Assembly (NCBI GenBank): GCA_028023455.1
Contig: JAQFVV010006740.1
Span: forward strand, 17,501 to 81,500
Length of the DNA stretch: 64,000 bases
DNA from: Epiperipatus broadwayi
Lineage: Eukaryota; Onychophora; Udeonychophora; Euonychophora; Peripatidae
Direction of reading: 5' to 3'
Made by a program: the position numbers and the translations under genes. Positions 1-12,614 of this stretch are shown one piece after another (the first letter of the stretch is position 1; every line of letters starts with the position of its first letter). The notes below the pieces were generated by a model. The model did no database searches. It had not been told where the DNA came from and saw only the letters and a list, made by a program, of their open reading frames with translations.

Positions 1-296
1 ATACCAGAGAGACATTCCTCTTATATTTGATGTATAATTATTAAAAATGTTGGCCTAAAACAAAGAAAAAAATGTTTTTTTTTTGTTATACAAAGTGTTA
101 TTGCATAAAAATATGATTGATTGGTAAAGAAGTCTATTTAAAGCTACATTACAAATTAAATAAAACTACTACTAGAAAACCCAATAGGTGTTGATATTAA
201 CAATAAAATTATGATAGAAAAAATACATTCTCTAATCATTCAACATGATATATTGTATTCTGATCTTGTGATTGTTACAGTTTATTCTGTTATTAA

Positions 297-480
297 AACA
301 GGCAAAACTCTCCATACATATTTCCACTTAGTGCAAGCCAGAGTAATCAATGGATTCCAGAAGGCTTGTGTATGAAATCCCCATCTAGTGCCTACTCATG
401 CAATATCCCCAGACTAGTTTCTGGTTTGTAGCCTTCGTCTATGAGGAGCCTTGGATCTAAGAGCAATGCATCTAGATCTT
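297..480 (+). repeat. Dispersed repeat R1, copy 1
   Basis: A ~185-bp segment that starts near a motif reading ggcaaaactctccata and runs to a motif around ctagatct. The same sequence, with scattered substitutions, is found on the minus strand at about 7540-7735, and its first part recurs at 7128-7275. No open frame is shared by the copies and no terminal inverted repeat is obvious, so the class (SINE, MITE or LINE fragment) is undecided. The order of several 15-20-bp blocks is conserved between copies, which makes homology clear. Confidence 0.7.
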
Positions 481-3429
481 TACTCTGCAAGATCTTTTTT
501 CCTGGTAGTCTTTTTTAAGGTGGAAAAAAATTTCATAAATTTATTTTGATAAATTTTAAATCGAATGTGGAACCATATAAAAAGTTATGGTTATATATAT
601 TAATTATATTGCCATTTAGTTTCTTCAATTTGTATATTTCTATTGTTTAAAATGCAGCATATATACATATATATATATTGGACTTTACATATATACATTA
701 TAATTACTATTTTTATTTTTTTATAAAATTTAATAAAAAATTCATGAAAAATATCCTTCTTAATATAATAACGGTAATTAGATTTACCTTATAAACTGTA
801 GACGCAAATTATTAAATTTATTTTAAAATTTGTCATTTTGTTGGAGAGAATTTATCACGGAAATAACCTTTCTAGATTTAAGTAAAATATTTTGTTAAAT
901 CTGAATCTTATTATTTCCTTGAAAGATCAAAGTTAATTAATTTTTTGGTGAATAAAAATGTTAATCTTGTAATCTCAATGCATTATAAAATCAACTGAGG
1001 AATGCAAAGTGGTTTTTACTTAATCTTTCAAGGCTGTCTTAGAAGTTGGAATTTATTGAACTTACACTTTTTTAGCAAGTCATTATATATATATAATCAA
1101 AATATATTTATCTTTAAAACAAAAATGTTTTTAATAATAAAATTATATATGTGTAACAAAAAGAAAATGAATATAAATTTCTCTCACTGATTCTCTGTGA
1201 TATCATTTCCCCTGTTCTTTCAGTTATATCATTTCCCACTATTCCTTGATGACATTTTGAGCCCTTTAGCTACCTAACTACCTTATGTAGACATTAATTT
1301 AAATTAATCATCACTAGATGTCAGAGCAATCAGACATTCTCAGAAGGAGACTCATTTTGATCTTTAAATAGGATGCATTGATTTACACTGAACCTATCCA
1401 TTGATTATTTTTACTTTTATCCTACCATTCAAGCTATTATTTTGAAACGTTCTAAAACATCTAGGTCTTCAGCATTTTTATAAAATATTTATAGTAATAT
1501 TATAGTTTTTAACTGTAATCTAAATAAGTACCTTTGATCTTTTGAAAATACTAAACACAACATAATCTTTCCAGCTTACATTTAATTTCTCATTGTTTTC
1601 ATTTACAAAACAATCTCTAATGTCTGTACAAGTGTAGAAATTATTATTAACAGTAAGAATAATAGTAGTGATAACAGTAGTAATTATTAGGAATCTGTAA
1701 GACAAATTGATTCTAAATAATTTTATAAATGGCATATACACAGAATATCATGTCATCTGTTTCGTTTTACAAGTTGTTCAATGCTAATCCTATTGAGATA
1801 ATGAAATCAATATTTCTCATTTCTTTTTGTTATTTTCTTTTTAATTATCAGTCATAACTATAAAATATAATGTTTTATGCATGCTTATTTAATATACTCT
1901 GTTTTTTAGTCTGTGTGCATATTAAAATCTTGTAACTCAATTTTTACTCATTTCCCAATTTCTGATTTAGTTGAAATTTTGCATACATATACGTTCTTGA
2001 TTACAATATCATTTTGTAAGAATTTTCAATGATTACCAAAAAATTATAATTCTTAATTTTACATAGGATTTCTTAATTATTAGTACCATCATCTAGAAGT
2101 ACTAAATTGTATATAAATTTCCTTCTTTCCTAAATTCTGGAACTGTGTAAAAGTATAAAATAGAAAAAAATTATAGAAGAAAAAATAAGGAAATGCTTTT
2201 ATTAATTTAAAAAACACTAAAAAGTAAAATAGATAAATTTTATTTTGTATTCATAGTATTTTTAATATTATACACCAGAGTGAAGAATCATTTAAATAAA
2301 CTTGCCAATAGTACCCACTATTTTGATATTAACACTAATCTATTTGTCAGATTATAAAAGGGCATTTTTCATCTAATGTATAGATAGCATTCATACAAGT
2401 TTATTTAAACAATTCTTTCCCCATGCTTTTATTTTTGGTTTTACTATACTAAATTACTATGAAATCTGGAAAAAGAATTACTTTTTAGAGCATTTATATG
2501 AATAAAACCATTTATTTAAATTATGTGTATATTATTTTAAAAATAAATTATTTCAAGTTGTGATCAAAATAAGAATGTTTCTAAGTTATCTATGCTTCAA
2601 AAAGGAACCAGGTCTGATTTGATTGAGTATCCAATCCCTGATTTTCTTGTTTATTTTATGGGTGTTTCAAAAGTCATTATCTGAACAGAAGATGGAAACT
2701 TTTTACTATCATTTTTAGTGTCAAACTCAGCTTTAAAAAATCAGAGCAAATATCATAAATCAAACAATTCTGATTTGAATTCATAAAAACAGTCTTTACA
2801 TTTAAGGATTTTTTTCAATGTTTATTTCTTCATAATATCAGTCTGTAAAAAAATGTTGACTTCAAGATGTTTTGTTGTAGTCTGATTATATAAAGAAGGT
2901 ATCTTTACTTTTAAAATGAGCTGTCTTTATTATTTTCATATCTATATTTTTCATATACAAATTTAATTATAATTTCTTAATTTCTTCATTAACATTTGTA
3001 ATAAACATCTTTGTGGCTTATAAATGTGCTAGTTTTATCAGCTTTTGTAAAATTATTGATGTTTCTTAATCAATCTTCAGTCCATTTTTATTTTTGTTTA
3101 AATTGTCTATAATTAATTTATAACTAGTAAATGAATTAATAACATTGGAAAATCATGTGCATGCTAGTAATTTTTTTGTAAATGTTAAATTAGTTATTCT
3201 TTTATAGCAGACATGATTCCTCATAAAAAACAATAAAATAAACTAGTACAATCATATTCCTAATTTACCATAATAAATTTACATCAAAAGTCTTGTTGAA
3301 ATCAACTGTGGCAGTATTGATTTCAATCTAGTATTATCTTACCTTTTAATAATGCAGAATATACCAGAAATGATATTCTTGATCTTTTTTAAAATCTGTC
3401 TGCCGATTTAGATGTTATTTTTTTAGTGT
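481..3429. other. AT-rich non-coding DNA
   Basis: About 2.9 kb of A+T-rich sequence with short (TA)n runs near 590-690. Open frames are at most 73 codons (for example 1002-1190 and 1520-1741), have biased Phe/Ile/Asn/Lys composition expected of random AT-rich DNA, and match no family I recognise. Nothing else can be supported here. Confidence 0.6.
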
Positions 3430-4052
3430 GTTATAGTTTTCCTTTCTCTCAAAAGTGGACTATTCCAGATTCCTCCTCATCTGATCAGATTAAGCATTGT
3501 TTGCCACAGACCAATAGACTGATGTATTGCTAAAACATAGCCAATGATTATTACAGGCCAATAAGCAACAATACTCACTGAATCTGAGTGTTTTCAATAA
3601 GGTCATGGATCTGGCTATAAATAGTCAGCCTTTTGTGAGAATCAAGGAAGAATGTCTGTCTAACCTGAAAAGACTATGCATTCTCCCAGGGAAGCCCTGC
3701 TAATCTGCACAGCAGTCAGCATTCCCACTAATAGCAATCTGCTATTTGTCTATGCAGCTAGGCAAGTCCATAGAGAGACCAAACACTGCTAAGATTACTG
3801 TTGACTTGAGGCCAACTGTCTTGTACAGCTGAAAGAGTCATTTCCCTATCCATGAGGCAAGCTATCAGGTGTAGCTGGAAGTGGTAGAACCACACAACTC
3901 AGATTCAAAAGTTCCAATATAACTATTTTTATTGTATATATACTGTATAATTTATTGGATATATTTGTGAATAATAAATCTTATATTAATTTTAGTACTG
4001 ATATTAGTATTAATTTCTGTAAGTTGGGTCTGTAATCTAGACCAAACACCAC
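3430..4052 (+). mobile_element. Degenerate LTR-like promoter region of an old Ty3/gypsy element
   Basis: This stretch is more GC-rich than its surroundings and precedes a gag-like remnant that begins at 4618. It carries two CCAAT boxes (about 3541 and 3558) and a TATA box (tataaata, 3615-3622) with suitable spacing, then ends in an ...accaca motif just before a possible primer-binding site at about 4060. This order (promoter, CA end, PBS, leader, gag) is what a 5' LTR would give. No 3' LTR is present in the window to prove it, so the boundaries are estimates; an unrelated host promoter is the main alternative. Confidence 0.45.
3541..3622 (+). promoter_or_regulatory. Candidate Pol II promoter: two CCAAT boxes and a TATA box
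   Basis: Two ccaat motifs lie 15-20 bp apart, followed about 55 bp later by ctataaatag. The spacing suits a class II core promoter and it lies upstream of the gag remnant in the same orientation. Activity is inferred only. Confidence 0.4.
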
Positions 4053-4059
4053 AGATTTT

Positions 4060-4073
4060 TGGCGCAATCAGAC
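4060..4073 (+). other. Possible degenerate primer-binding site
   Basis: tggcgcaatcagac resembles the TGGCGC start common to tRNA primer-binding sites of LTR retroelements, and it follows a CA-ending LTR-like segment by a few bases. It is short and degenerate, so support comes mainly from position. Confidence 0.25.
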
Positions 4074-4159
4074 AAAATATTTTTTTCCCCATGGCTGGAA
4101 AAAGAAAAAACTTGGGAGCGTAAATATGTGAGTGCGCATTTATAGACACTCGTAAGTTA

Positions 4160-4430
4160 TGAATCTGTGATTATTAAATTACGCTTAAATACTGCCCAAA
4201 TAAAATACACGAATACATATTTACTAAACAGTGATTATTAAAATCACTTATTTCGGGACAAATAAAAGTAAAATACGTCATGTTTACTAAACAGTGATTA
4301 TTGAAATAATTTATTTTTAGAAAAGCAAAAAATAAAATATGCAAATATGCAAGTACTGTATAGACATTCATTGTATTTACTAAACAGTCATTGTTAAAAT
4401 CACTTATTTCTGGGAAGAAAAATAAAGTGA
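4160..4430 (+). repeat. Three-copy degenerate tandem repeat in the leader of the gag remnant
   Basis: A block beginning tttactaaacagt and continuing through a gattatt...aaatcacttattt motif starts at about 4220, 4283 and 4376, with spacings of about 63 and 93 bp, plus a partial copy near 4165. The array lies between the candidate primer-binding site and the gag remnant, so it is probably part of the element's untranslated leader. On the minus strand it yields a meaningless 96-codon open frame. Confidence 0.6.
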
Positions 4431-4617
4431 TCACAAACACGATTGGTGGTTCATAACCAATCAAAATTGGCTTTTCTAAAAAGGACAGAAGCTCACCCTA
4501 GCGGAGTAAAAAGTCTGTCAAATGTAACCATATCAAATGGTTACTCACAATAAATATGAAACAAATATTTTTCTCACATTATAACAGAGATAAAAAAAGG
4601 CTAATATAATTGGCTCT

Positions 4618-5128
4618 ATGGAAGCTTTTGACCCAGGGTTCCTCGAGAGCTGGTCAAGCTATAAGAACATCTGATCTTTTTTATGCAGGCTAATCAGATT
4701 AAAAAGTTTGAAATAAAATTAGCGACACTGATGACAATAATTGGGTCAGAGACATATAATATTTTAAAATCTCAAATTGGGTCAGAAACACTGGCTGACT
4801 TGAATTTTGAGAAGGCATTAGCAATTCTCACAGAATATTCCCTCCCAAAACCGCTAACAATAATGCAGAGATATTATTTCAATCTCTGTATTCCAAGTGG
4901 AGGGCGAAAATGCTAGAGAATTCACAATGCAAATCCGGGCATTAGCACTCATGTGTGATTTGAAAGAGTTCTTAAATGAAGCACTATGTGATCATTTCAT
5001 TTGTGGAATGAACAATCATAATTTAAGACTCAAACTATTAATGATGCTGAATATAGATTTTGAAATGGTTGTAGCCCAAGCCACACTGGCAAAATCTATA
5101 ACATGTCAAGTGAGGCCATTAAAAAAAT
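4618..5128 (+). pseudogene. Ty3/gypsy gag (capsid) remnant, frameshifted
   Basis: Starting at an ATG at 4618 the translation opens MEAFDPGFLESW and continues, after frame changes near 4668 and 4900, as two open segments (4683-4916 and 4897-5130). Their combined pattern is that of the capsid of invertebrate Ty3/gypsy elements: an IGSETYNIL block, a TEYSLPKPLTIMQRYYFN block and then a segment with MCDLKEFLNEALCDHFICGMN. This capsid would assemble particles around the element RNA. It stops at 5128 with no zinc knuckle, protease or reverse transcriptase following, so only the 5' portion of the old element survives. It belongs to a different gypsy lineage from the GC-rich element at 32-35.7 kb, whose gag does not show these blocks. 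Confidence 0.7.
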
Positions 5129-5130
5129 AA

Positions 5131-5740
5131 ATCATGGGAAGTGTTTCATGATTTTGTTTTAGGGGGAAAATCATAGTATTTTCGTTCTAACAATCATTGT
5201 ATAAATTTTTCAGTCAACTGCTTATTAATTATGTTTAAAATGGGTTTGTTATTATCATTGGATGGGAAGCACAGATTGAATATATTTTCCAATATTTATT
5301 TTTATTCTTGGAAGAGCAATATAATAAATTGAAAATTCATAATAAAAGAGAAATTAACCTATTCTAGTAATTCCACATGGGTGGTGGCCTATCTGTGGCT
5401 GTAATTTTAAAAAACTATTTTTAGATATGGAAATATCCTTGCACATGATATAAGATTAATTTTTATTTAAACATGGAAAATATTTGTAGAATTAAAAAAA
5501 AAACCATTTTGAGATAGAGTATGCAGAATCTTACTTACATATATTAATACCACTTTTTCCCTTCACAACAATTTCCTACACATTAAGTAAATTTTAGATG
5601 TAAAAGCTTTTAATGTAAATTATTGTAAGTGTATAGTGTGTAACCAGTACCATTATTAGGATATTAAAAATGGCCACTTCGGCATAGAGTGATAAAAGAG
5701 AATTAATTTATATTCAACTTAATTCATTATTTTTCCCTGT
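5131..5740. other. AT-rich non-coding DNA
   Basis: No open frame, repeat or motif that I can support. Confidence 0.5.
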
Positions 5741-5745
5741 ATCAA

Positions 5746-6720
5746 TCACATTTCAGAGTTACTCAAATGAAAAGGAAATCCCACATATGAGCTAGGCTTT
5801 TCTTTGAAGTATTGCTCATGTTTGGATCCTAAGTATATAAACCATGAATTGAATTGTTGTAAATTGAACTCCAGTTTATATATTTCTAGTCTTTTTATTT
5901 GTTTTGGTATCTGTTTTTTTTTAGTTAGCAGAAAGATTGTTATATCATCCATATATGCAATACATGAAACATTTGCTTTTACTCCAAGTATAAATATTTC
6001 AACCATCCCCTTTTCAATTGCTTTAAAAAATAAAAGACTGATATAAAATGCAAATAAAAGTGTACTTATTGGTGAATCATATGAAATTGAGTTAACTGGA
6101 ATGAATTGTGATGAGTACTTGCCACTAAGAGTTATCTGAAATTCTTGATTTAGAATATTCATAAATCAAGTAGATTAATAATCTTGGTATTGATGTATAT
6201 TCTAATACATTAATTAAAATATCAGTTGGTATCATATCAAATGCTGATTTAGGGTCCATCTGAACTACAACTGGTCCATTTTTTTTTGTTTTTGACTATA
6301 TCAATTACCATTCTTATATAAAAATGCTGCCTGCCTGTTGATGAGCCTTTCTTTGCAAATTGGGTTTTTGAAAGCAATGACAAAATATATGGTTTAATAC
6401 TATCTTCAATCACTAAATTCCAAGATCTTAATCCCAAATGGATTCATTGATATGAGTATGAGGTTTTGGAATTGGTTATATTTTCCTTCTTAACAATTGA
6501 AACAGAGATGAGATAAAGGCTATGTATGTGATAAATTCTCTTTGTTAGAAAGTTAGCTAAATTTGTCAGATATTTTGCTATGAATTAACTTAAAAGTCTG
6601 TATATAAAATAAGGTATTCCATGTATTCATGGATATCATGAACTTGACACTGAAGCAAGTTTTTCTTTAAATTCTCTTGGTACAACAGCTATATTGTCTT
6701 CTGGTAGTCCTATAAAATTT
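5746..6720 (-). pseudogene. Non-LTR retrotransposon (LINE) reverse transcriptase remnant
   Basis: Read on the minus strand. Segments in different frames give consecutive pieces of a LINE reverse transcriptase: a segment near 6560-6480 (IAKYLTNLANFLTK) resembling the early RT region, then 6437-6249 with QFAKKGSSTGRQHF, then across a frame change a KSAFDMIP motif (about 6250-6225, the first catalytic Asp region), then 6162-5746 containing IAYMDDITIF, the YxDD-type catalytic loop. The last open segment is 138 codons. Several frame changes and stops separate these pieces, and no endonuclease region is visible, so this is a dead, internally deleted copy. The spacing is compressed relative to a complete LINE ORF2. 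Clade assignment is not possible by eye. Confidence 0.7.
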
Positions 6721-6879
6721 GGTGAAGGGTTACATTTCCCTTTTTTTTTTCAAATTATTTTTGTAATATGAATAAAATGGCTCTAGTATGTTGTTGCGTG
6801 CAAGGACTTGCCTTTCTATTTTGATTGCTGTCAGAATGTGATTTATTGGAGCTTGCCCCAGTGGCCAACCAATGTATTG

Positions 6880-7085
6880 TCTAGATCACATGTGGATTTG
6901 ATTCAGGTATACATTTCTCTTATTTATCACCAGATATTCACCTGAAATGGTTAAAATCATTGAGGGGAGTGGTAGCTTTATTGTTATTGTATCAACTATA
7001 CATGAAATTATGTTCATAAATGTGATCCATGTTTGAACAGAGTCCATTTCTAAGTCATGAATTTTGAATAAATAAACCACTAATA
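6880..7085 (-). pseudogene. Possible LINE ORF1 fragment
   Basis: A 64-codon minus-strand segment upstream, in reading direction, of the RT remnant. It contains a VDTITIKLPLPSMILTISGE block ending in NKRNVYL. In LINE ORF1 proteins a block of this sort can precede the zinc knuckles, but no knuckle follows here. The call rests on being in line with the RT remnant on the same strand. It could be a chance open frame. Confidence 0.35.
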
Positions 7086-7127
7086 ATTATATTATGACCA
7101 TTATTTATGCTTGCACAAGCAGTTTAC

Positions 7128-7275
7128 ACAGAGGCAGAACTCTCCATACAGTAGCACCACTCAGAGTAAAAACTGGGTGAAGAAAAGTTTGTGCATAAAA
7201 CCTTCCTGCTTCCATTGATTACTCTGTCTTGCACTAAGAGCCATTTCTGTATGAAGAGACAAAATCTCTCTGTAA
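7128..7275. repeat. R1 repeat, partial and palindromic copy
   Basis: The left half (about 7133-7170) matches the start of R1 in plus orientation, and the right half (about 7275-7180) matches the start of R1 in minus orientation, so the segment is an imperfect inverted pair of R1 ends. It adjoins the upstream end of the LINE remnant. Confidence 0.6.
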
Positions 7276-7539
7276 ACAGCTTGTATAAGCATAAAAAATG
7301 GTGATCACGTGATGTTTAGTGGTTTAATACGAATCCTGTCCACTAGGATTATGGTGACTGTGATTATTAAAGAACCAATGACACCAAACAGTATAGATTC
7401 TGAACCGAGTTCAGATCTGTATGACTATACAAACTAATAAGCTTAAATTGAAAACATTATCATGTTTTCATTTTGGATTCAAAACTTTATAGTTAGTCAA
7501 TAAGGTAAAAGGTGGCTTTTAGAGGGTTGCATCAGATCC

Positions 7540-7735
7540 TAAGATCTAGGTGGAGTGCTCTCAAATCCAAGGCTCATCACTGATGAAAACCATAAGCTAG
7601 AAATTAGTCTGGATATATTGGATGAGTAGGCACTAGATAGGGATTTTATGCACAAACATTCCTGTGTCCGATGATTAATCTGGTTTGCACTGATTGATTG
7701 GTGCTACTTTATGGAGAGTTTTGCCTCTGTATAAT
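7540..7735 (-). repeat. Dispersed repeat R1, copy 2 (inverted)
   Basis: The reverse complement matches 297-480 over almost its full length, including the start motif and the gtgcctactcat...atgagccttgga block order. A few small indels separate the two copies. Confidence 0.75.
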
Positions 7736-8151
7736 TTTGAATAATGATATGTATATTTCTGCAGAGAAATATCATTTAGTTCATTCTGGGTGAAGAATCT
7801 TAATAATTTTACCTGTTGTAATTATAAGTCTATATGAGAAATCATTTTTAAGACAGACTATCACAGCAGTACCTCAAAAAGATGAGAAATTTGAGTGATA
7901 TGCTGATCATATAATGAATAAATAAAAGATCAATTGGAGATGAGTATCTATCATTGTTGAATAAGGTAGAGTTCTGTGGAAGACATCCTTCTCCAGACAT
8001 GAGAGGGAATGCCAACAGATGTAACCATTTTTTTACAAATTTGTGGTAGACATGTTAATGTTTACTATTACAATTATAGAATGTACCAAACATGCAAATT
8101 ATGAGTTTAATGAATATATGTCTATTAATTATTGTATGCATCAATATATAT
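7736..8151. other. AT-rich non-coding DNA
   Basis: Nothing recognisable. It ends in a short TA-rich run that flanks the next element. Confidence 0.5.
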
Positions 8152-10384
8152 TGTAACAATCCGGAGAAAGCGACTTAATGTAAACTGCACTACAGGGCGC
8201 CATCTAGGCATTTGAACCTAGAAAAATTTATAAAGTAGGCAGATACGTAAGTAAAAAAAAAAAAAAAAAAATTTTTTTTTTATTTTGATTCCGGTCGTTA
8301 GCCCATGTCACTAGCTCAGTGGAATAGCAGAGATTAAATAATATAATATCTTATCTAATTAGATTTGAACATTAAAAAATAAATAAAATAAGCCACTGCC
8401 AGTAATTAGCATACAAACATTTATTTATGCACATATATATAAGATTTAAAATTATTTTAGTATTAGTTTACATTTTAACATTTAACATTATTTTTAACTT
8501 TGATTTTTGACTTTAATTTACATTTAATTACTATTATATTCTAATTTTACATTTTAATTAAATTCGCACAGATAAATTTAGGAAAGCTTGTTTATAATGT
8601 TGAATATAGATCGGTTACATAGATTTCACGGTCAAAAACATTTCAAAGTAAACATAAACGATCAAAATACAAAATTATTGATTACTGACAATTGCGGAGG
8701 GAAATTTATACGTAACCCAATAGTATTCACCATAAGATACTTGCATTGTCACCAATAACTTAAAAGACATCCGAATAAATACATTTTAGATACTCACCGT
8801 AAGGTATCATTATTTATCGAATGTCTATATATTTTGATCAAATATGAAACCCAAAACATACTTAACCGATAACCAATCCATGCAAGCGTCTATAAACAAC
8901 TTAAATTTAATGCATTTTTATTTAGGGTCAAGCATGAATAGACCACATAGATTTGCATTTGAAAATAAAATATTCTATCCCTATTTAACCTTAGGCTAAA
9001 ATTCGCAGTCAAACTGGCATCAATCCATCTGATACATCGATGTATTCAATGTAACACGGAATACGGCAGCACCAAAAAGATTAAGAGAAGATATTGACTC
9101 TCATTAGATAGGAATATTACTTCTATCTAATGAGAAGAACAATAAAAAAAAAACTACATAGAAAGGAACTGTGCTCTGCATCTTATAATTCCTTCCATAG
9201 GCAAAACGGGAGAGTGCGGCGTATGAAGCGATTCTGCCAGTAGCGAATCTCCGACTACATCTACTAACTACATCAATATATCCAATCCATTGACCCAATC
9301 TAACAATGACACAAATAACCTAAGATTACCCTCCCCTAATATAACTTTACAAATCTATACAGCCATTCACGCCCGACTTAAGTTTAACATTTATATAATT
9401 AATTTAACGAAAAACAAAAAAATCATGATAAAAACTTAAAGAATAAAAAAATAAATAAATGGAAATGATTTTACATAAATAAGAAAAAAAAAAATACATC
9501 AAATAACACTATTAATAAAGAATTTAGTTTGGTCAGATAGGATTCTATTGCATTATTTACTAAAAAGTTTTAAAATTTAGAGTTCTTATTGTTTCAAGTG
9601 AATATAAAGTTCTTACGATTTTTAAAACGTCCAACTTTATCCGTTGCTTGCCATGAACGTAAATTCCCATGCCGTCCTAAAGAGGTTAATATTCTGAAGG
9701 CCGATTTATTTATCCATCCGGAGATTTTTGTTTTAACTGGTCCTCAATGTAGAAAAACGATAGTTCATTTCTCTTTCTTTACTAGCAAAACTGAAGGGAT
9801 TGAACGTGCGTCCTTCAATCTCTTCTCCAGCACCTCCGCACTAACATCTATCTGTCACATCGTAATAATCATAATCCAGTCACTAATTAATAATTTCCAA
9901 ATTTTTCTTTTATACGTATACGAAGGATTGACTTGGCATTATGTCATCGATGTGATGATCCTTTCGCTGAGGTCCGATTTCCCGATGGATTTCTTTCATT
10001 GGCTATTTGTTTCTATTGTTTTCCTATCTGACCGATGTTTTTACATTTAAATGCCCAAGGCTGGTTTACATTTGACTAATTAAATTTATCATTTCCATTT
10101 CTGATTAATTAACCTGTTTTCCAAATCAAAGATCTATTTAAAGATATAATTTTATCTCCAAATCTCTTTAAAATTTAGTTTTAAAATACTTTTTCTTTAA
10201 TAAAGTTTTATTTTAATAATTTTTCATTATCTGTGCGATTTAATATATACGAGTTTAAGATGATATTTAATTTCAATTTTTAATTCTTAAAGAAAATTTT
10301 TAAATGCGAACTTTTTAATTTACTTTCATGTTTAATAAATATAAAAAAAAAACAACAATGTAACGAACGTCTGTGCTCATTACA
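8152..10384 (-). mobile_element. ~2.2-kb TG...CA-bounded element E2, copy 1 (minus)
   Basis: Read on the minus strand, the element begins TGTAATGA at 10384 and ends ...TTACA at 8152, flanked on both sides by TA-rich DNA. Near the start a TCGTTACA motif forms a short inverted repeat with the terminal TGTAAYGA. Long stretches match the copies at 21992-23987 and 37806-39824 in reverse orientation, notably the block around aatgcctagatggcgccct near the 3' end. A tataaaag box lies at about 9915. The short inverted TG...CA ends and internal TATA box suit a long LTR standing alone, but no second LTR, PBS or coding region is seen; a non-autonomous DNA element is the alternative. This copy carries an A19/T11-type homopolymer near 8254-8281 and has a different internal block order from the other two. 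Confidence 0.65.
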
Positions 10385-11110
10385 ATATATATATATATAT
10401 ATATTATTTTAATTGAGCTGAATGGATAGGTTTTGTTTATCACAATTCCTGTTCCAGCTGAAGATGAGAATGCTGCTCTTGAAAGTAATGAATATCCTTG
10501 ATAATCATAAAACTTTGAGGGATATGTTTGTGATTTGTTGTATATCTTAGTATTTAGCAAACCAATTATGTATGGCTAAATAATATGAAACTATTTTTTT
10601 CTACAGAGTTTAATAATCTGACATTGATAGACCCTGTTTTTTATTAACATTCTGCCTTATTTAATGTATAGATATAAATAATACAAGTAATATGTTTTTA
10701 TGTTAAGTGTTTAGTTCTATCTAGAGATATTAGGTCCTCATATGACAACTCTAGAGATTTGTCATAAGGAATTACATTTAGATATGACTCACTTACCTAT
10801 GTTATGTTGGCTTGCTCCTCATTTGGGTAATTTCCTGCATCAGAATCTGGTCAGCTTTTGTTTGACTTTTTAACTTTTTTAATGTAGTCTAGAGCCTGTG
10901 GTATATCTTCTTAACTTAATTCTGAGATTTGCAAATTACATTTCTTTTTTTGCATGTCAGACAACTTCGTTTGTGTTTGCTATTTAGAGCACTTATATTC
11001 ATGTCTGTGTGTGTTATGGACCAGGTATTGTTCTCTCTATATTTGTTGTGCAGTCTTGTTTATTACAATTGCTTCTGTAAGAATTTTCTTACTTATTTCA
11101 CTTGTACCTT
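10385..11110. other. AT-rich non-coding DNA with (TA)n at 10384-10404
   Basis: A short (TA)n tract adjoins element E2. Overlapping hydrophobic open frames at 10929-11160 on the plus strand lack any recognisable domain and probably arise by chance. Confidence 0.45.
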
Positions 11111-12110
11111 TTATGTTAGAGAAATGTTTTGATCCAATAGTTGATCTGGCCTTTGAATAATATCATTTGTTATTATATTCTTTGTGTTACTATCTGATTC
11201 ATCAAAGTTAATATTAATTATATCATTGATTGACTTTTCTCTCACTGAATGTTGCATATCATTACTTGTATCATTTTTCTTTCCACACTGATATGTTAGT
11301 GTGGCTCTCATTCCACAGTGTAAAACATTTAATTTTTGAACACATAATGTAACCTCTTTGCTTAGAGTTGAAACACTGTGATTTGATTCCATGCATTATT
11401 AAAATGAGCATTGTTTCTTGGTTAGTCATTAGTGTAGAAATATCAATTAGATTAACACTTTTGTTTAAACGCAGTTTAAAATAATAATTATTACTTAAGA
11501 TTGGTACAAGCATATGTATTAGATGTGTGACTTGAAACATTAACCCTGATCCTAAAAGCTCCATTAATTTCTTCCAGTAATTAATATGATAATATAAATA
11601 GGTGTTTTTTATAATTCTGGATAAATTAGTTTTTCTATTATGATGTACTTTAATAAGTACATTATGCAAATTGTTTTTGTTAATCTATGTCTTTGTCCTT
11701 TATCAAAAAAATTGATAACAATATATCTGGGATTTGTGTGATCAGCAACCCATAATATGGAATCCAACATGTTTACTGTAATTGTTTCATAAAGTAAATT
11801 CTTTTGAAATCTGTAGACAGTGCAATTTTGAAATTGGTAGAATAATTGAGTGATCAGTTAATAAACATTTAAATGAAAAATGAAGATCTTTCTGTATTGT
11901 TGCATTAAAGGCCTCTGAAATTTTGCTTATACTTTCCTCTATAAAGGCCTCTTCCATCAGATTGATAAATTTTTGCAATGTATCTGTATGTCTAATTTAA
12001 TAAGATCAGTCATTGTTGATCTATGAAATCTTGAATTCTGTTTTATATTTTGACAAAAAAATGTACTTTATCCTTATGCTTTCTTCCATCATTTTGTGAC
12101 AATAATGTTG
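11111..12110 (-). other. Cluster of unidentified minus-strand open segments
   Basis: On the minus strand 11978-11787 (63 codons), 11669-11271 (132 codons) and 11392-11111 (93 codons) form overlapping open segments in different frames, more than expected for such AT-rich DNA. The 11392-11111 segment is rich in Asn, Asp and Ser and has a few Cys residues; the 11978-11787 segment is amphipathic. This pattern could be a decayed mobile-element ORF with frame changes. I recognise no catalytic motif and give no function. Confidence 0.3.
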
Positions 12111-12614
12111 AGACTTTCATTGCTTCAGCATATGAATATCATTTCCTTAAGACATGGAGTTCATGATAACTAACAAATTTTCCATGGCAAATGTTTGAGG
12201 TCAAATCCTCTTATGAGTTTTCAAATTGGGTTGTCTATTAAAACTTTCCTGATATCCAATGCTTAACAATATTTCTGTTTTATTTCTTTTATTATCCAAT
12301 GGTTTGATAATATATAAAAGATCAAATAAACTCACTGTAAATGTAAGTCTTCTCCAAACTGGCACATATGTAAAAAATTGACATTTTTTTTTCTATCAGA
12401 CTATTATTTATATGTTCAGTTTATCTTTATTGTATGTGTTTTTGGTAGTTTATTTATTGTGATCATTTTAATCTATTTTTATACTTATGTCTTTCTGTTG
12501 CTGTTTGTTTACAGCTCATTATGCACTTATTTTCATAAAAAAACAAAGAAACAATTTTTAGTATGTCAACATATTTTTATTTTTTATTATATAAAAAAAT
12601 ATACTTAATGTATC

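Noticed and set aside
9589-10050. 153-codon plus-strand open frame inside element E2 copy 1
   Set aside because: Starts at TTG, not ATG, is antisense to the element, is not conserved in the other two E2 copies and matches no family.
10929-11160. Two overlapping hydrophobic open frames that could be membrane peptides
   Set aside because: Phe/Leu/Ile richness follows from T-rich DNA; no conserved motif and no counterpart elsewhere.
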